From Hyalella azteca (lineage: Eukaryota > Arthropoda > Malacostraca > Amphipoda > Hyalellidae): a stretch of DNA of 64,000 nucleotides. This document shows positions 36,697 through 48,400 of this stretch, one piece after another. Every line of letters begins with the position of its first letter. The first letter of the stretch is position 1. The notes below the pieces were generated by a model. The model was not told the DNA's origin. It searched no databases and worked only from the letters and a program-made list of their open reading frames with translations. A program made the translations under genes and the position numbers. The stretch lies in assembly GCF_000764305.2 (NCBI RefSeq), contig NW_025946912.1:62001-126000 (forward strand). The letters are read 5' to 3'.

Positions 36697-36872
36697 TTCA
36701 AACCGATTCGACACTTCAGCGAACTCGCCTGCAAACTCATCTACTAATATTTTAAATTTGAATAAAATCCGTTCAGTATTGAAGGATTTATGAGTGCCAG
36801 AGTTGATAATGAAGTTAGGTTTTGCATTCGAGCTCGCAGGCGAGTTCGCTGAAGTGTCGATTCGGTGTTTTT
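36697..36872. mobile_element. Small inverted-repeat element (MITE), about 30-bp termini
   Basis: ACCGATTCGACACTTCAGCG..CTCGCCTGC at 36703-36731 faces GCAGGCGAGTTCGCTGAAGT..TCGATTCGGT at 36835-36868. The interior matches, inverted, the monomers of the 31350-31905 array. Confidence 0.65.
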
Positions 36873-37306
36873 GAAAGTTAGCTGCAAAGGTGTCGAAGCG
36901 TATAGTTTGAGCGAATAATTCGAATTAATGAAAACGTTATTCGAAATTCTTTGCACTTCATTATATTACTCAATGCTTAATAACTTGTCTTGTAGAAGGT
37001 GTCTGGTAAATTTATGATTTTTTTATATTAGTAAAGCAATATCATCGTAAACTTGATTTTTTAGATATGTTGCAAAATTTTGCCCTCGTTCTGAAAATAA
37101 CAAAATTTCGCTTTTTGGTCGTCGTGTGTCGTAAACTGATCGTGCTGCCATCTATTGTAGGAATAGGCAAGTTTCTTGTTGACTGAAGGTGATCGTTATG
37201 TTATCCAGTTCATAGGTGTTCATTTCAGTTTCAAATTTATCATTCTGGCAATGAAGCTCCGAGATTAAACGTTGTGGTTAGACAGCGAACGAAAGAATAA
37301 TATCTA

Positions 37307-40300
37307 ATGGTGAAGAGAAACATGGCATCATCGAGCAGAGGAATTCAAATAGGCTCTGCATGGTTCCAGAGAAAAGTTAAACTTCGACCTCAACATAGAG
37401 GCATTCATCTCGTAACAGACGAAATCATTAAGGAAGTACCTGAACTTAGACAATTTGCCGTTGGACTGGTACATATCCAAAGTAAGTTTTAGACTATTGA
37501 AGTTATGAACTAATTTTTATTGCTGTGACATGAATTTGATGAATATGAACTGAGTGACATGAATTTGATCATGAATGTGAAATATTTGTTCCCTGCCATT
37601 GTGACGAAACATCAAACATGCATACCTACCGTCAATGCCACCAAAATCGCCACCTCACTAAAGTCGCCACGCAGCAGGGAAAAGGAAATATTTATTAAAA
37701 TCGACCCAACACGAACATTTTGTTATCATAGGAATATATATATACTAGAACATTTATTATTACATAGTGACAAACCAGAGATTTTTAGAATCAGTTCATT
37801 TTTAATTTCCTCATTTACTCAAGATTTTAACCAATTTCTCAAGTATGATAATGCTGGTATCCATGATACTTTACTAGTCTACTTATAGGACTCAAAAATG
37901 AACTTGAGACAGAGTCTAAAAAACTCTCTGCTTTGCCACTAACCGCAACTATGCGCGATCTTCAACAAACGTTTTGTTTATTTGTTTACATTACGATGTT
38001 AATGTTTTTTCTGCAAGATATTTTTGGCGGAAACGGTAAAGCAATGCGGATTGCGGAAGTTGAAAATTTTATGAAATGACATGTTTGCGAAGGCAAACCG
38101 CGATTTTTTAATCAAACAAAAATTTATGACATTCGAGCCGCGAGATTTCATACCTACTGAAATTATATGATATTAGAGCCGCGAGATTTCATACCTACTG
38201 AAATTATATGATATTAGAGCCGCGATATTTCAGACAAAAATAGGACTTTTCCAGACTAGCTTTGCCACTATGTTTATTAATATTGCTTAAAGATAATAGA
38301 ATCATTTAGAATGCATTTCCGACAATTATTTTGTTATTAGTTTTGAGATTTCAAATCAGCATGACAAAAATTCGTTGAGCAAAACAAATTTTTTCATTCT
38401 GCTGAATGAACTGTGTTTGGGCGATTCTTTATTTCCGCAAAAATGTTTTCCCATCGAACCTTGGGTCAAATCGAGGTGAAACACAGTAAAAAGAGGTTCA
38501 TTTTGCTTGTACTCCCAGATTTCAATGATAGGCCTATAGAAATTTATTTATAATCTATCCCAATTTCTCAAACATAACTGGCGACTTATGTGTTTATAGT
38601 TTTGGGAGAAATGGCGAAGTTTGTGTTGTATATTTGCTTCAACAGGCAGGATTTGAAGATAAATGTTCATTTCTTTTTAATATCTACAACCATAGTGGCA
38701 AAGCAAAGAGTTTTTTAGACTCTCCCTCAAGTTCATTTTTGAGTCATATTCATTGTGGCAAAGCAGAGAGATTTTTAGACTCTCTCTCAAGTTCATTTTT
38801 GAGTCCTATTATTCCTATAAGTAGACCAGTAAAGTATCCTGGATACCAGCATTACCATACATAAGAAATTGGTTTAAATCTTGAGTAAATGAGGAAATTA
38901 AAAATGAACTGATTCTAGAAAAGCCCTGGTTTGCCACTATGTCTACAATGCAATAATTGTGTCTAAGTTCGGTCTTAAATAATGTAAGAAGCATTCATTG
39001 TCCATATCTATTCTCAGATTATTAGCAGTTAGACTTTTAAATGCTTGTAAAACTAGGGTAAATGCGGTATATTCCGACATTGTGGGTAAAATTAAAAATG
39101 AACTGATTCTAGAAAATCTCTGGTTTGTCGCTATGCGTGGGTAATTCCGTCACCTCTCTAGTTTTTCCTTTATATTAAGCTTTGTTTTAGTTCCATGCGT
39201 TCGTTGATGGTTGAAATGGTGACGTCATACAAAACACTAGGCCTTGGCCATCTAGCGGGAAAATATTGAGATCCAAAGAGAGACAATGCACGGTACCCAG
39301 TGAGATCATCGAAAAATGTGTCAAATTTGACAGTTGACCTTGCTCTACCAAATAGTGAAATAGGAAGAATATTATGGTTTGAGACTTTTAAATACGTCTG
39401 TGAATATATTAGGAATCCTTTAAGTATACTTGTATTTGCAGATTTCAAGTGGTAAATAAATTAATAGATGATTAAGTTGAGAAATGGATTTAGACACATG
39501 AAAACTAATTCCGTCACAACTTGAATTGGACACACACAGATCGTTCCAAGCTGTGTACAAAAATTAAAATTTGCTTAATTAAAAGCTTAATAATTGTTAA
39601 TTGAAAGTGTAATTAAGTAGTGTTCAATATTCATTAGTGTTCTAATTCAAAGCCATGTTGTATTCCAATACAGCTCACACAGCGAACGGAATTCGAACAC
39701 GTGGATGACAGCATTACGTATCAGTAGAATTTGAAGCGCGGACAGAATACACCTCACCACGTGCCGAATATAGCCACACACAGTGGCGGAATATAGGGAT
39801 TTGGTAGGTTTGCATTCTAAAGGCTTTTAAATAAATATGGCAACATTTTGTGACGTTTCGTCATTGCTGACACGTAGTGCAGTGTTTTGAGAGTCACATA
39901 AAGCAAACAGAACTTGAGTAATGCATACGGTTATTTTTTTATAGTTTTTCATTTCTCGATGCGTCCTTAATGTGTTGGAATATACCGCGTTTACCCTAGT
40001 GGGAAAATGTTGAGATCCAAAGAGAGACGGTGCATGCCACCCAATGAGATCATCGAAAAATGTGTCAAAGTTGACAGTTGACCTTGCTGAGGCTTGCTCT
40101 ACCAAATAGTGATAAACTGTTTGTGTAGAAAGAATATTATGGTTTGAGACTTTTAAATACGTCTGTGAATATATTAGGGATCCTTTAAGTATACTTGTAT
40201 TTGCTGATTTCAAGTGGTAAATAAATTAATAGATGATTAAGTTGAGAAACACATTTAGACACATAAAAACTTATTCCGACACAACATGAATTGGACACAC

Positions 40301-43300
40301 ACAGCTCGTCCCAAGCTGTGTGCAAAAATTAAAATTTTCTTAATTAAAAGCCTAATAACTGTTAATTAAAAGCCTAATTAAGTAGTGCTCAATATTCAAT
40401 AGTGTTTTAATTCAAAGCCGTGTCGTATTCCAATACAGCTCATACGGCAATCGGAATTCGAACATGTGGATGTCAGAATTACGTATTAGTACAATTTGAA
40501 GCGCGGTCGGAATACGTCTCACCACGTGCCGAATATAGTCACACACAGTGTTGGAATATAGGGATTTGGTAGGTTTGCATTCTAAAGGCTTTTAAATAAA
40601 TATGGCAACATTTTGTGACGTTTCATTGTTGCTGGAGTGTCGTGCGGTGTTTTGAGAGTCACATAAAGCAAACAGAACTCGAGTAACGCATACGTTTTTT
40701 TTATAGTTTTTCATTTCTCGATGCATCCTTAATGTGTCGGAATATACCGCGTTTACCCTAGTAGATGAATATAATTTAATTCATTTAATTTACATTATAA
40801 TTAATTTAATTTATATTATAATTTATTTAAACTACTAGTAGTTTAAATCTAACAAATTATTTAATAATTTTTAATGAACTTCATCATACTTCATGACATA
40901 AGAATCTTACTCTCTCATTTAATTGCAGTTCTCCACACATCTGCCAGCCTGGCTCTGAACGAGAACTGGGATCCGTATGTCAGAGATGATATGGAGATGA
41001 TGCTCAATAAAATAGTGCCTGAGGTAAGGTTTTTTATGACCTCTACTCTATTATCCTTCTTGGTGGGGTGATTGGGTAATACAATTTCCACTCTATTCTA
41101 TGGTTTTATGTTTTGTGGTACCAAAGTTACCTTAAAAGGATTACCAAAATTACCTTACCTTATATATATTTGGGCCTCTGTGTTCATTCATTTATTATAA
41201 TAATGGGAATTGTTTTGCGGGTAATAAATGGATTCACCCAATTGTAATTTTTAAATTTATATACAGAAGGAATTAAATATTTTACATGTGTTGCAGCATT
41301 TCCCTGGAATATCATGCATAATTGTGCTAAGTGTTTCAAAAGATTGAAATAGATTTGTGATAATACTTTAGATTAGGTGCATCCAAAAAAATGGTGTTTT
41401 TTAATTATATGTTTTTGGGGTGTAGATAAAGAATCTGAATTCCGTTTTTGGCGGTCGGCATCGGAAAAGCGATTTTTTTCCCCGAGGCTCTAATTCGTCA
41501 AAAAAATCGGGCAAAAATTGGCAAAATCGGCGAAAAAACCTAACCTAACCTAACCATGGTTGCAATGTCGTGGTTGCAAGAGTATATGGGTCACCAAGGC
41601 TAAGTTAAAAACGCTATGAATCCACGGATATTGGGGCTGCGGGGCAAGATTTAACTTGCATTTTATCTTAGAAAATATATAAAAATTGGCATATATAAAA
41701 ATCGGTTTTCCGATGCTGACCACCAAAAATGGATTTCAGATTCTTTATCTACACCCCAAAAAACATATAATAAAAAAACACATTTTTTTTGGGTGCACTT
41801 AATCTAAAGCAATACCAGATTTGTTTAGTGTACCTGTTGATGCAGTATCTTTAAGTTCATTTTCAATTCACATAAAAAAAAAAAAAAAATTGAATTGATA
41901 AGAATTTGATGAGATATAAGTTCACCTGCAAGTTTAGGAGTCATTGTATATTATAATTGTCACTTTCATAACACTTCATTAAATTACTTTATCATAATCT
42001 ATGAAGTTTAATCCTTATTTCTTTGAATGTGTTCATCATAATTTCTCAATATTATTACATGCCACATGTTGCCAGAAGTATGAACCATGCAGGCAGACAT
42101 TCCAAGGATTTTAGGTTTTGATGCTAGAGCCTGGAATTATCTTGCCTTTATCTTTCATTTTGGTAATTAATTTTAAAACTCAGACTGTTTATGCTAAAGT
42201 GTCAATCAATCCAAAAATTTTCATTTAATTAGAAAGGGAAACTATCTAAAAATAAATCCTGCAAAACCATCAAACTGCATACAAAAATCACGCAGAGATT
42301 TACAATATGTTAACTCCAATAATGTCAGGGTTTTTAGTATCTTTTTCATAGTGTTAGATGGCAGAATTTACTTGTTTATACATGTACAATTGATGACCAG
42401 AGAATTAGTTGACTTATCAGGGAGTGGAACAATTCTTCAGATGACAGTAGATTGAAAAGCAAGTTTCAGGAAGTAGTTTTTGTTTATTAACAACGTTTTG
42501 ACTGCAACAAACATTCATTTTCAAGTTAGAAGAAGCATTAAATATTGAAATTTTGGTGGAAATAAGTACATAATAATGTAAATGAGATACAACAGTAAAA
42601 TTTTGGACCAAAAATTACTCTGAAAATTCTATTCTATTCTAGAATTACTCTGAAAATTCTAGAATTTTCAGAGTAATTTTTGGTACAAAATTTTACTGTT
42701 TTATCTTATTTACATATACTATGTACTCATTTCCACCAAATATTAAATATTTAATGCTTCTTGTAACTTGAAAATGAATGTTTGTTGCATTTGAAATGTC
42801 ATTAATAAACAAAAACTACTTCCTGAAACTTGCTTCTCAATCTACCGTCATCTGAATTATTCCACTCCATGATAATATAAATCAACACATTTGCTGGTCA
42901 TCAATTGCATGTGTATAAACAAGTATCTTTTTTCAGCACAAATTCTAGAGGATTATAGTTTGTGATTTTGAGTGAAGGATTGTAAACACATGGTTGGCTT
43001 TAGGCTGACCTAAGATAGTGTAGCCCCAGCCATCAAATGGGGTGGGAAGGCTGTGATAAGATAATGCTGCCCCAGCCATCAAATGGGGCAGGAAGGGTGA
43101 TTTCATGCATAAACCAAATTACTTTGAATGAAGGATTTTTTGCTGCCATAGGGAGGAGTGACTGATTGCTATTTAATTTTCCTAAATATTGAGGTTGCAA
43201 ATTGTTTTAAAATATGAAGATTCATGTATGCAAGTTATAATCTTTATTATTAATTTGATGAATATTAATTTTTCTTGCCACTTGATTTAGACCTGTTGGT

Positions 43301-45472
43301 TGTTAGCTAAGACTTGAATTATGTACCATTTATCTTATGTACGTCGTCTTTGCAGGCCTACCTCACTATCAGGTAAACTTGTATATGGTGACAGTGTGTT
43401 CATTAGTTGATAAAGACCTTCAGTGAGTTGCTAATTTTCCATGATATTGGAGTTTTTAGATTTAGTTTTTAACTCTGAACTCCACATCATTTGTCTCATA
43501 AATTATATTTTTATAAATTTTTCTTGCCATTTCTAGTTGAAATGATCCAGATAGGTTTTTGTGTGGATGACATAAACGGAAAGGAATAGATTGTTGTACT
43601 CAAATCTATTTGTGTGATGAGTTTAGTGATATTCAGAGCACCTTCAGTGATATTTATTTTCATTAGTTTTTGTGTAACATTTTTGAGTATTAAGTGTAGC
43701 TGTGATTGATTGTTTTTGTACAGTATTTTGTGTAACTTTATTCCCAGAAATAGAATTTTTTATGTACTGCATAACGCACTAAAGATGATCCCTCATTATA
43801 ACCTTTGCTCAACCGAATGTACAGGAAGCCCTTGCATTAATTCAATTCATTGTCTTTTAAGAAGTTGATATTCTTACTAGTTCCTTAGTGTTTTTCATGA
43901 TGGCTTGTATTTTGATTAAAAGCCTAAAATTTTTCAATTATTTTTTACAAATGCCATGATAATTTTAAGTGTAGGTAATTAAAATTTTTACCTTTGACTA
44001 TGCGTGTTTAGTTCTATTCTGTTAATCACCATTATTCATTCATTCTGATATATTCATTTACCAATTATAAATAATCATTTGCCAATTAGCATTGTTGGTT
44101 CCCATAACTATGATATCAACCTGCACTTGAGAAAGGTCATTATTTGGATTTTTTCTGAAATTTGACTATCAAGTAACTAAGGGATTTGAGAAAGAGCTTC
44201 TTTGTCTGTCATTTTATTGATATTTGAGGGTAGCATCATAATATCTTATTTGTGTCTAGTGTTTCAGGCTGTAGCAATTAATAATGCTGTCAGTATTATA
44301 CTTTGCCTTGGCCTCATGAATGTATCTCACCCGCAGGGGATGCCTTACCGCCACTCGTGTGAAGGCCCTGACGACATGGTGGGTTGAGGTGCAGAGTTTA
44401 GCCAGCAGAACCTTGTTCTGATTATATCTTCGATTTTGTGGCTCTTTTTAGGTTTCATTTGATTATTTTCATGTGAGAACATGTGTGGATTTTAACCTAA
44501 TATCATGTTTCTACTGGTAGTAATTCACTGTTTTACCTTCCATATTCTTCATTAAAACTAAGTCTGAGACTTGGTTTAATATTACAATTTTTGTAAATTT
44601 ATAGACACAGACTGGTAGCAAAGGAGTAATTTTTGACTAGTTTATCAGGACCTAAATTGTGTGTTTCAATATAACATTTAACTATGAGTCATTAATTTTG
44701 TGTAATGTAAGGTATCCAAACTAGAAGAGTTCTACAACTCTTTTATTTAAATACGTCATAAAATAGGCAGGCTGAAAATTTTTTTGTCCCTTGCAGAAAC
44801 TATGAATTGCACATCTTGATTGTCATTAAAAATCTGTATTACCATCAAATGAAAACATGAAGAACTTAATTTTCTTAATGTACTGTTGTTCCATGCCACA
44901 GGGAAGATGAATGTTTGAAAAATTCTGATCCACGCAAGTATAGTTTTGCTGTCTCTTAATATCCGGAAGCTGAAATGTTGTTCTTTACAGCCAGCCCACG
45001 TGAAAGCCTGCTTTATTGGCTCCTCTCTCACTGTGCCGATAGCTGAAGGCAAACTACATCTTGGCACATGGCAGGTAAACCTGAACTGCTCCTGAAGTTT
45101 TATTTTAACTACTCACATTTTAGCTAGCAGAAAATAGGGATCATGGATGCACATGATATATATGTGATATTTATAATATTTGGTCAATTAGGAATAGTCT
45201 GCTGCAGCTGACATTTGCCATGATTTTTTTTTATTTGCTCGTTTTGTGAGTTTGTTTTCTGTATTTCTAGTTCATACATAATTATTAGTGTGATAAGCTT
45301 AAGATTGATAAGATTGTAGGGGTTAACATAAGCTTCTTGGCAGGGCATCTGGTTGTGTGAGCATCGCAACGATGCTGGGCCTCGCAAGGTTGTAGTGACC
45401 ATCAACGGGTGTCTGAGGGACCGCAGCACACCTGTCTCCCCCATGAGTCCAATGGCCAGCACAAGCAGCTAG
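37307..45472 (+). CDS. UPF0047 (YjbQ family) protein, five exons, 174 aa
   Basis: Exons 37307-37481, 40929-41023, 44337-44378, 44991-45074, 45344-45472, all GT-AG with matching phases. The protein is a near-complete UPF0047 domain: [20 protein letters not shown], then [69 protein letters not shown] and RKVVVTING, followed by a Ser/Pro tail. The conserved His, Glu and Asp residues of the family are all present. The bacterial member YjbQ (about 138 aa) has been linked to thiamine-phosphate synthase activity in vitro; the animal role is unknown. Translation may begin at 37307 or at the second ATG at 37322, whose AACATGG context is better. The stop TAG is followed directly by TGA. The introns of 3.4 and 3.3 kb are packed with mobile elements. 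Confidence 0.92.
37740..37945. mobile_element. MITE copy of the GTGGCAAA family (inverted relative to 38690-38945)
   Basis: Starts CATAGTGACAAACCAGAGAT and ends GAGTCTAAAAAACTCTCTGC then TTTGCCACTA. The termini are related inverted repeats. Lies in intron 1 of the UPF0047 gene. Confidence 0.75.
38134..38232. repeat. 43-bp tandem repeat, about 2.5 units
   Basis: GAGCCGCGAGATTTCATACC followed by TACTGAAATTATATGATATTA recurs head to tail. Confidence 0.85.
38690..38945. mobile_element. MITE copy of the GTGGCAAA family with an internal terminal duplication
   Basis: Begins ATAGTGGCAAAGCAAAGAGT and repeats GTGGCAAAGCAGAGAGATTT about 60 bp later, then runs to GGTTTGCCACTATG. Inverted partner of 37740-37945, with 745 bp between them. 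Confidence 0.75.
39056..40758. mobile_element. 1703-bp inverted-repeat transposon made of two ~755-bp tandem monomers
   Basis: Left end GGGTAAATGCGGTATATTCC (39056-39075) and right end GGAATATACCGCGTTTACCC (40739-40758) are inverted repeats, each next to TA. Inside, 39252-39997 and 39998-40760 are tandem copies differing by small indels. Each ends in the same GGAATATACCGCG..ACCC sequence, so the right terminus occurs twice. No transposase found; the open frames in the monomers are short and carry no motif. In intron 1 of the UPF0047 gene. Confidence 0.85.
41366..41808. mobile_element. 443-bp MITE with inverted repeats of about 115 bp
   Basis: CTTTAGATTAGGTGCATCC..TTTTTGGGGTGTAGATAAAG..CGGTCGGCATCGGAAAA on the left faces its inverse at 41703-41808. 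The centre contains AACCTAACCTAACCTAACC (41537-41555). Lies in intron 2 of the UPF0047 gene. Confidence 0.85.
42369..42926. repeat. Long hairpin, arms about 260 bp
   Basis: The left arm 42369-42630 and right arm 42661-42926 are inverted copies: TTACTTGTTTATACATG and its inverse outermost, CAATTGATGACCAG, GGAAGTAGTTTTTGTTTATT, then AATTACTCTGAAAATTCTAG at the centre, where 42644-42677 is itself a perfect palindrome. The arms differ by a few substitutions and indels. Lies in the second intron of the UPF0047 gene. Confidence 0.9.
43020..43105. repeat. About 50-bp tandem duplication
   Basis: CCCCAGCCATCAAATGGGG occurs twice, at 43024-43042 and 43072-43090, with similar flanks. No coding sense. 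Confidence 0.8.
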
Positions 45473-48400
45473 TGACGGCTAGCGCAGGGCGACCTGCTTC
45501 ACCAGCCTCCTCATCGTTGCGACGACCGGCAGCGTCAGCCTAGTGCTGACCCCGTCACTGCTGCCGCTGCTGCTGATGAACATGACGATGTGGGCACTGC
45601 AAGCAGTGGTGCTGGAGGCAGAGTTGTGCCGGCCGTCCTGCCCCTTTCATCCCGGCGAAGGCCGTCAGCTGATCGCCGTAGACATACCGTCTATGCAATG
45701 AACAGTTGGTCGCCAGTTGATCTCTAACTATTTACTTGATGGATGGTGCGCTGATGGTGTTGAATAGTGACTTGGAATACCAGGAAGAATGGATACGGTT
45801 TGGTCATTCCCATTTAAACATTTACATGTGTGTTGGTATGAAAGTTTTTGTTACAAAAAGAGATTCTTTTGATGGGCAGTTCGAAGCCCGCGATCAACTG
45901 TAAACTGTCATTATTTTGGCAGTATCTGTATTGCTGTTTATGGTATGATAGGTGGGTGTTAATTGATGAATCATTGATCTGAGTGAGCCTGTCATTGTAA
46001 TTCATCTGAGTGATCTGTCATTATAATTCATGTTGAGCGTGATAACCATTTTTCGTGAGAAGTTAGTAAAGTACTGCAGCTATTCTCCTTCCAATTATAG
46101 ATCTTTATTGTATAGCTTATATAATCGCTGGCTTCCACCCGCCGCCGCCGCTATTGTAATAGATGCCCTAATCTGCTCTGCTTAGCGGACGTGGTCAGCT
46201 TATGAGTTCAGAGAGAAAAATTGTTGTTATATAGTTGGAGGTCTATGTTGAGAGTATGTAGTTAATTATTTTAGACCCCCATGAATCACTTGGTTGAATA
46301 TATATCTCTTTTTAATTCGGGTTATCGATCGAAGCTCATTCCATTTCAAAACTATAGTAGAGGAACGAGATGTCGAGCTGGATGTTTGTCTTTCTAAAGC
46401 TTGGAACCTGGTTCAAAACACATATTCATTCTTAACGTTAGGATGACTAAAATTTGCAATGCTGCCGGCAGCAGCAGGTGACAGCGTTAAAATTTGTCAT
46501 TCTAACGCAAGGAATGAACGTGTCTATACAGATTCCGAGATACCATCTGATGTTAAAGCTTGCTCTTGCCCTGATGTGGAAGTCGTAGTAGGAGCGCAGA
46601 GTTGTGGTTAGGATACCAGACGGTTATGCGTTTTACCTTGATCTCATCACTGCACTTTACTCATCTCAGAGAGTCTTCGGCTTGGTAGAATCCTAAACTC
46701 ATCACGGCACTTTACTTATCTCAGTGAGTCTTTGACTTGGTAGAGTACCGCATGGCCTTCCTTCCCGCCGTGCAGCCATTCTGTTTTCACATGAATGCAA
46801 CAACGGCATGGGTTTTGGAGCAATTTTAGTCCTATCATTTACATTAATTGTCAATTAACTCAAATATTTTATGGTCTCTTAAGTGCTTTCTCAGGCTCTC
46901 AGCTCTCTACCATCAATTTTTACTACTGATGACCCCTTTGATTAGAAATCGTTCGCTGTAGTATGTTCGTAAATTATTTTGAAAAGCTTGGCATGTGGGG
47001 AGCTTTAAACTTCACCGTTCATTTCGGTTTGCAAATAATATTACCTCATGCAATAGCAAGATGTAGAAATTTTGTACAGAAAAGCTTATTGTTGATGTTA
47101 CAAAGACTTAATGTTTGGTAGTGCGAGTCATGCTTTTGAAGGTCGTCGTGTTTCGTCTGACGCTCGGGGCCAATGCTTAATTAGCTGCTAGTGCGTTGTT
47201 GTCATCATAGGGTTGAAGAAAGCGATCCTCTTTCTTCTGGGGAACACGTAAGATAAAGCTTTATGTGTCCATGACCCTGTAGTTGCTTATTTATAGATAT
47301 TGTTGTGTAAAACTATTTCAAAGTAGATATTTTATAAATAGGCGCTGCTCAAATTTTGCGGCGATACATCAATAACGTAGGTATGTTGGACCAGAGTTTT
47401 TCCTTCATATACTCTCGGCCAAGAGCAGTTTTGAATATTAGTTTTCATATCATTTCAACAAGCGTAAAATATTTGGCGAATTTTTCATTCTTTTGAGTGC
47501 TACTTCACTTCGTACGAATGACTTGGGTATTTCTGCTACCAATCACGTTGCAAAGTTCCTGTGAAATTCACACAAGAATGTTATTCTGATGAATTTTTAG
47601 ACAATATTGTAATTTTTATTACTCACTTGAGTGTATTTAGTCGTTTGAAGTTAATATTGACTTATCTAGTTAGCACGAAAGCTACTGCGTCATGCCAACC
47701 GTGACCTACACACCGCGCGTATCCCAGAAGAAATCGACTTGTAGGGTCTGTTTGCTGCTGCCAGATATCAGTTCTGCCTTAGCTTGTCCATCCTGAATAC
47801 TTATTAAGCGTGCTGTTCTAGTGCTTGTGTCACTTGAAGAATTAGTAACGTGACTGCTTTACTTATTGTGTCGTGTGGAGTGATATTGACTTATATTCGC
47901 ATCGGTGTTGTTGCCATCCAGCTTGTTGACAATTCATTATATTCCTTTAAGCTGTTCAAATTTTTTTGATTATCTTGAAAAACCTTACTATTATTGTTAA
48001 TTTTATTTTTAATGAGATTTTTATAATGTTAATAAAACTCGTATAGATCGTACCGTCAGATTATATTCCTCTGAATAGGTCTTAGACCCAGCTAAAATTT
48101 TTGTTATATCTATTCTTTTCAACAAGTGCGCAGCTAAGACTTTGTTTTATACATGGCTTAATATTCGTAGGATTGACTAAATTGCCAAGTGGAAGGAGGA
48201 TAATTCTGATGTCTTCATCCATGGTGAAATAAATCAATCGATCTAATCTAATATTTGAGCTTCTTTATTATAATGTCTCGTTTCCAATGTACTCTTTGAT
48301 TGTGGATACCGTACTTTATCATTACTTTTTATCCTCCTATCATTGTTACTCGAAATCAGATTGCAAGCCTTGCTGTTGATTGTGCGCTAGTAGTAAGCTT

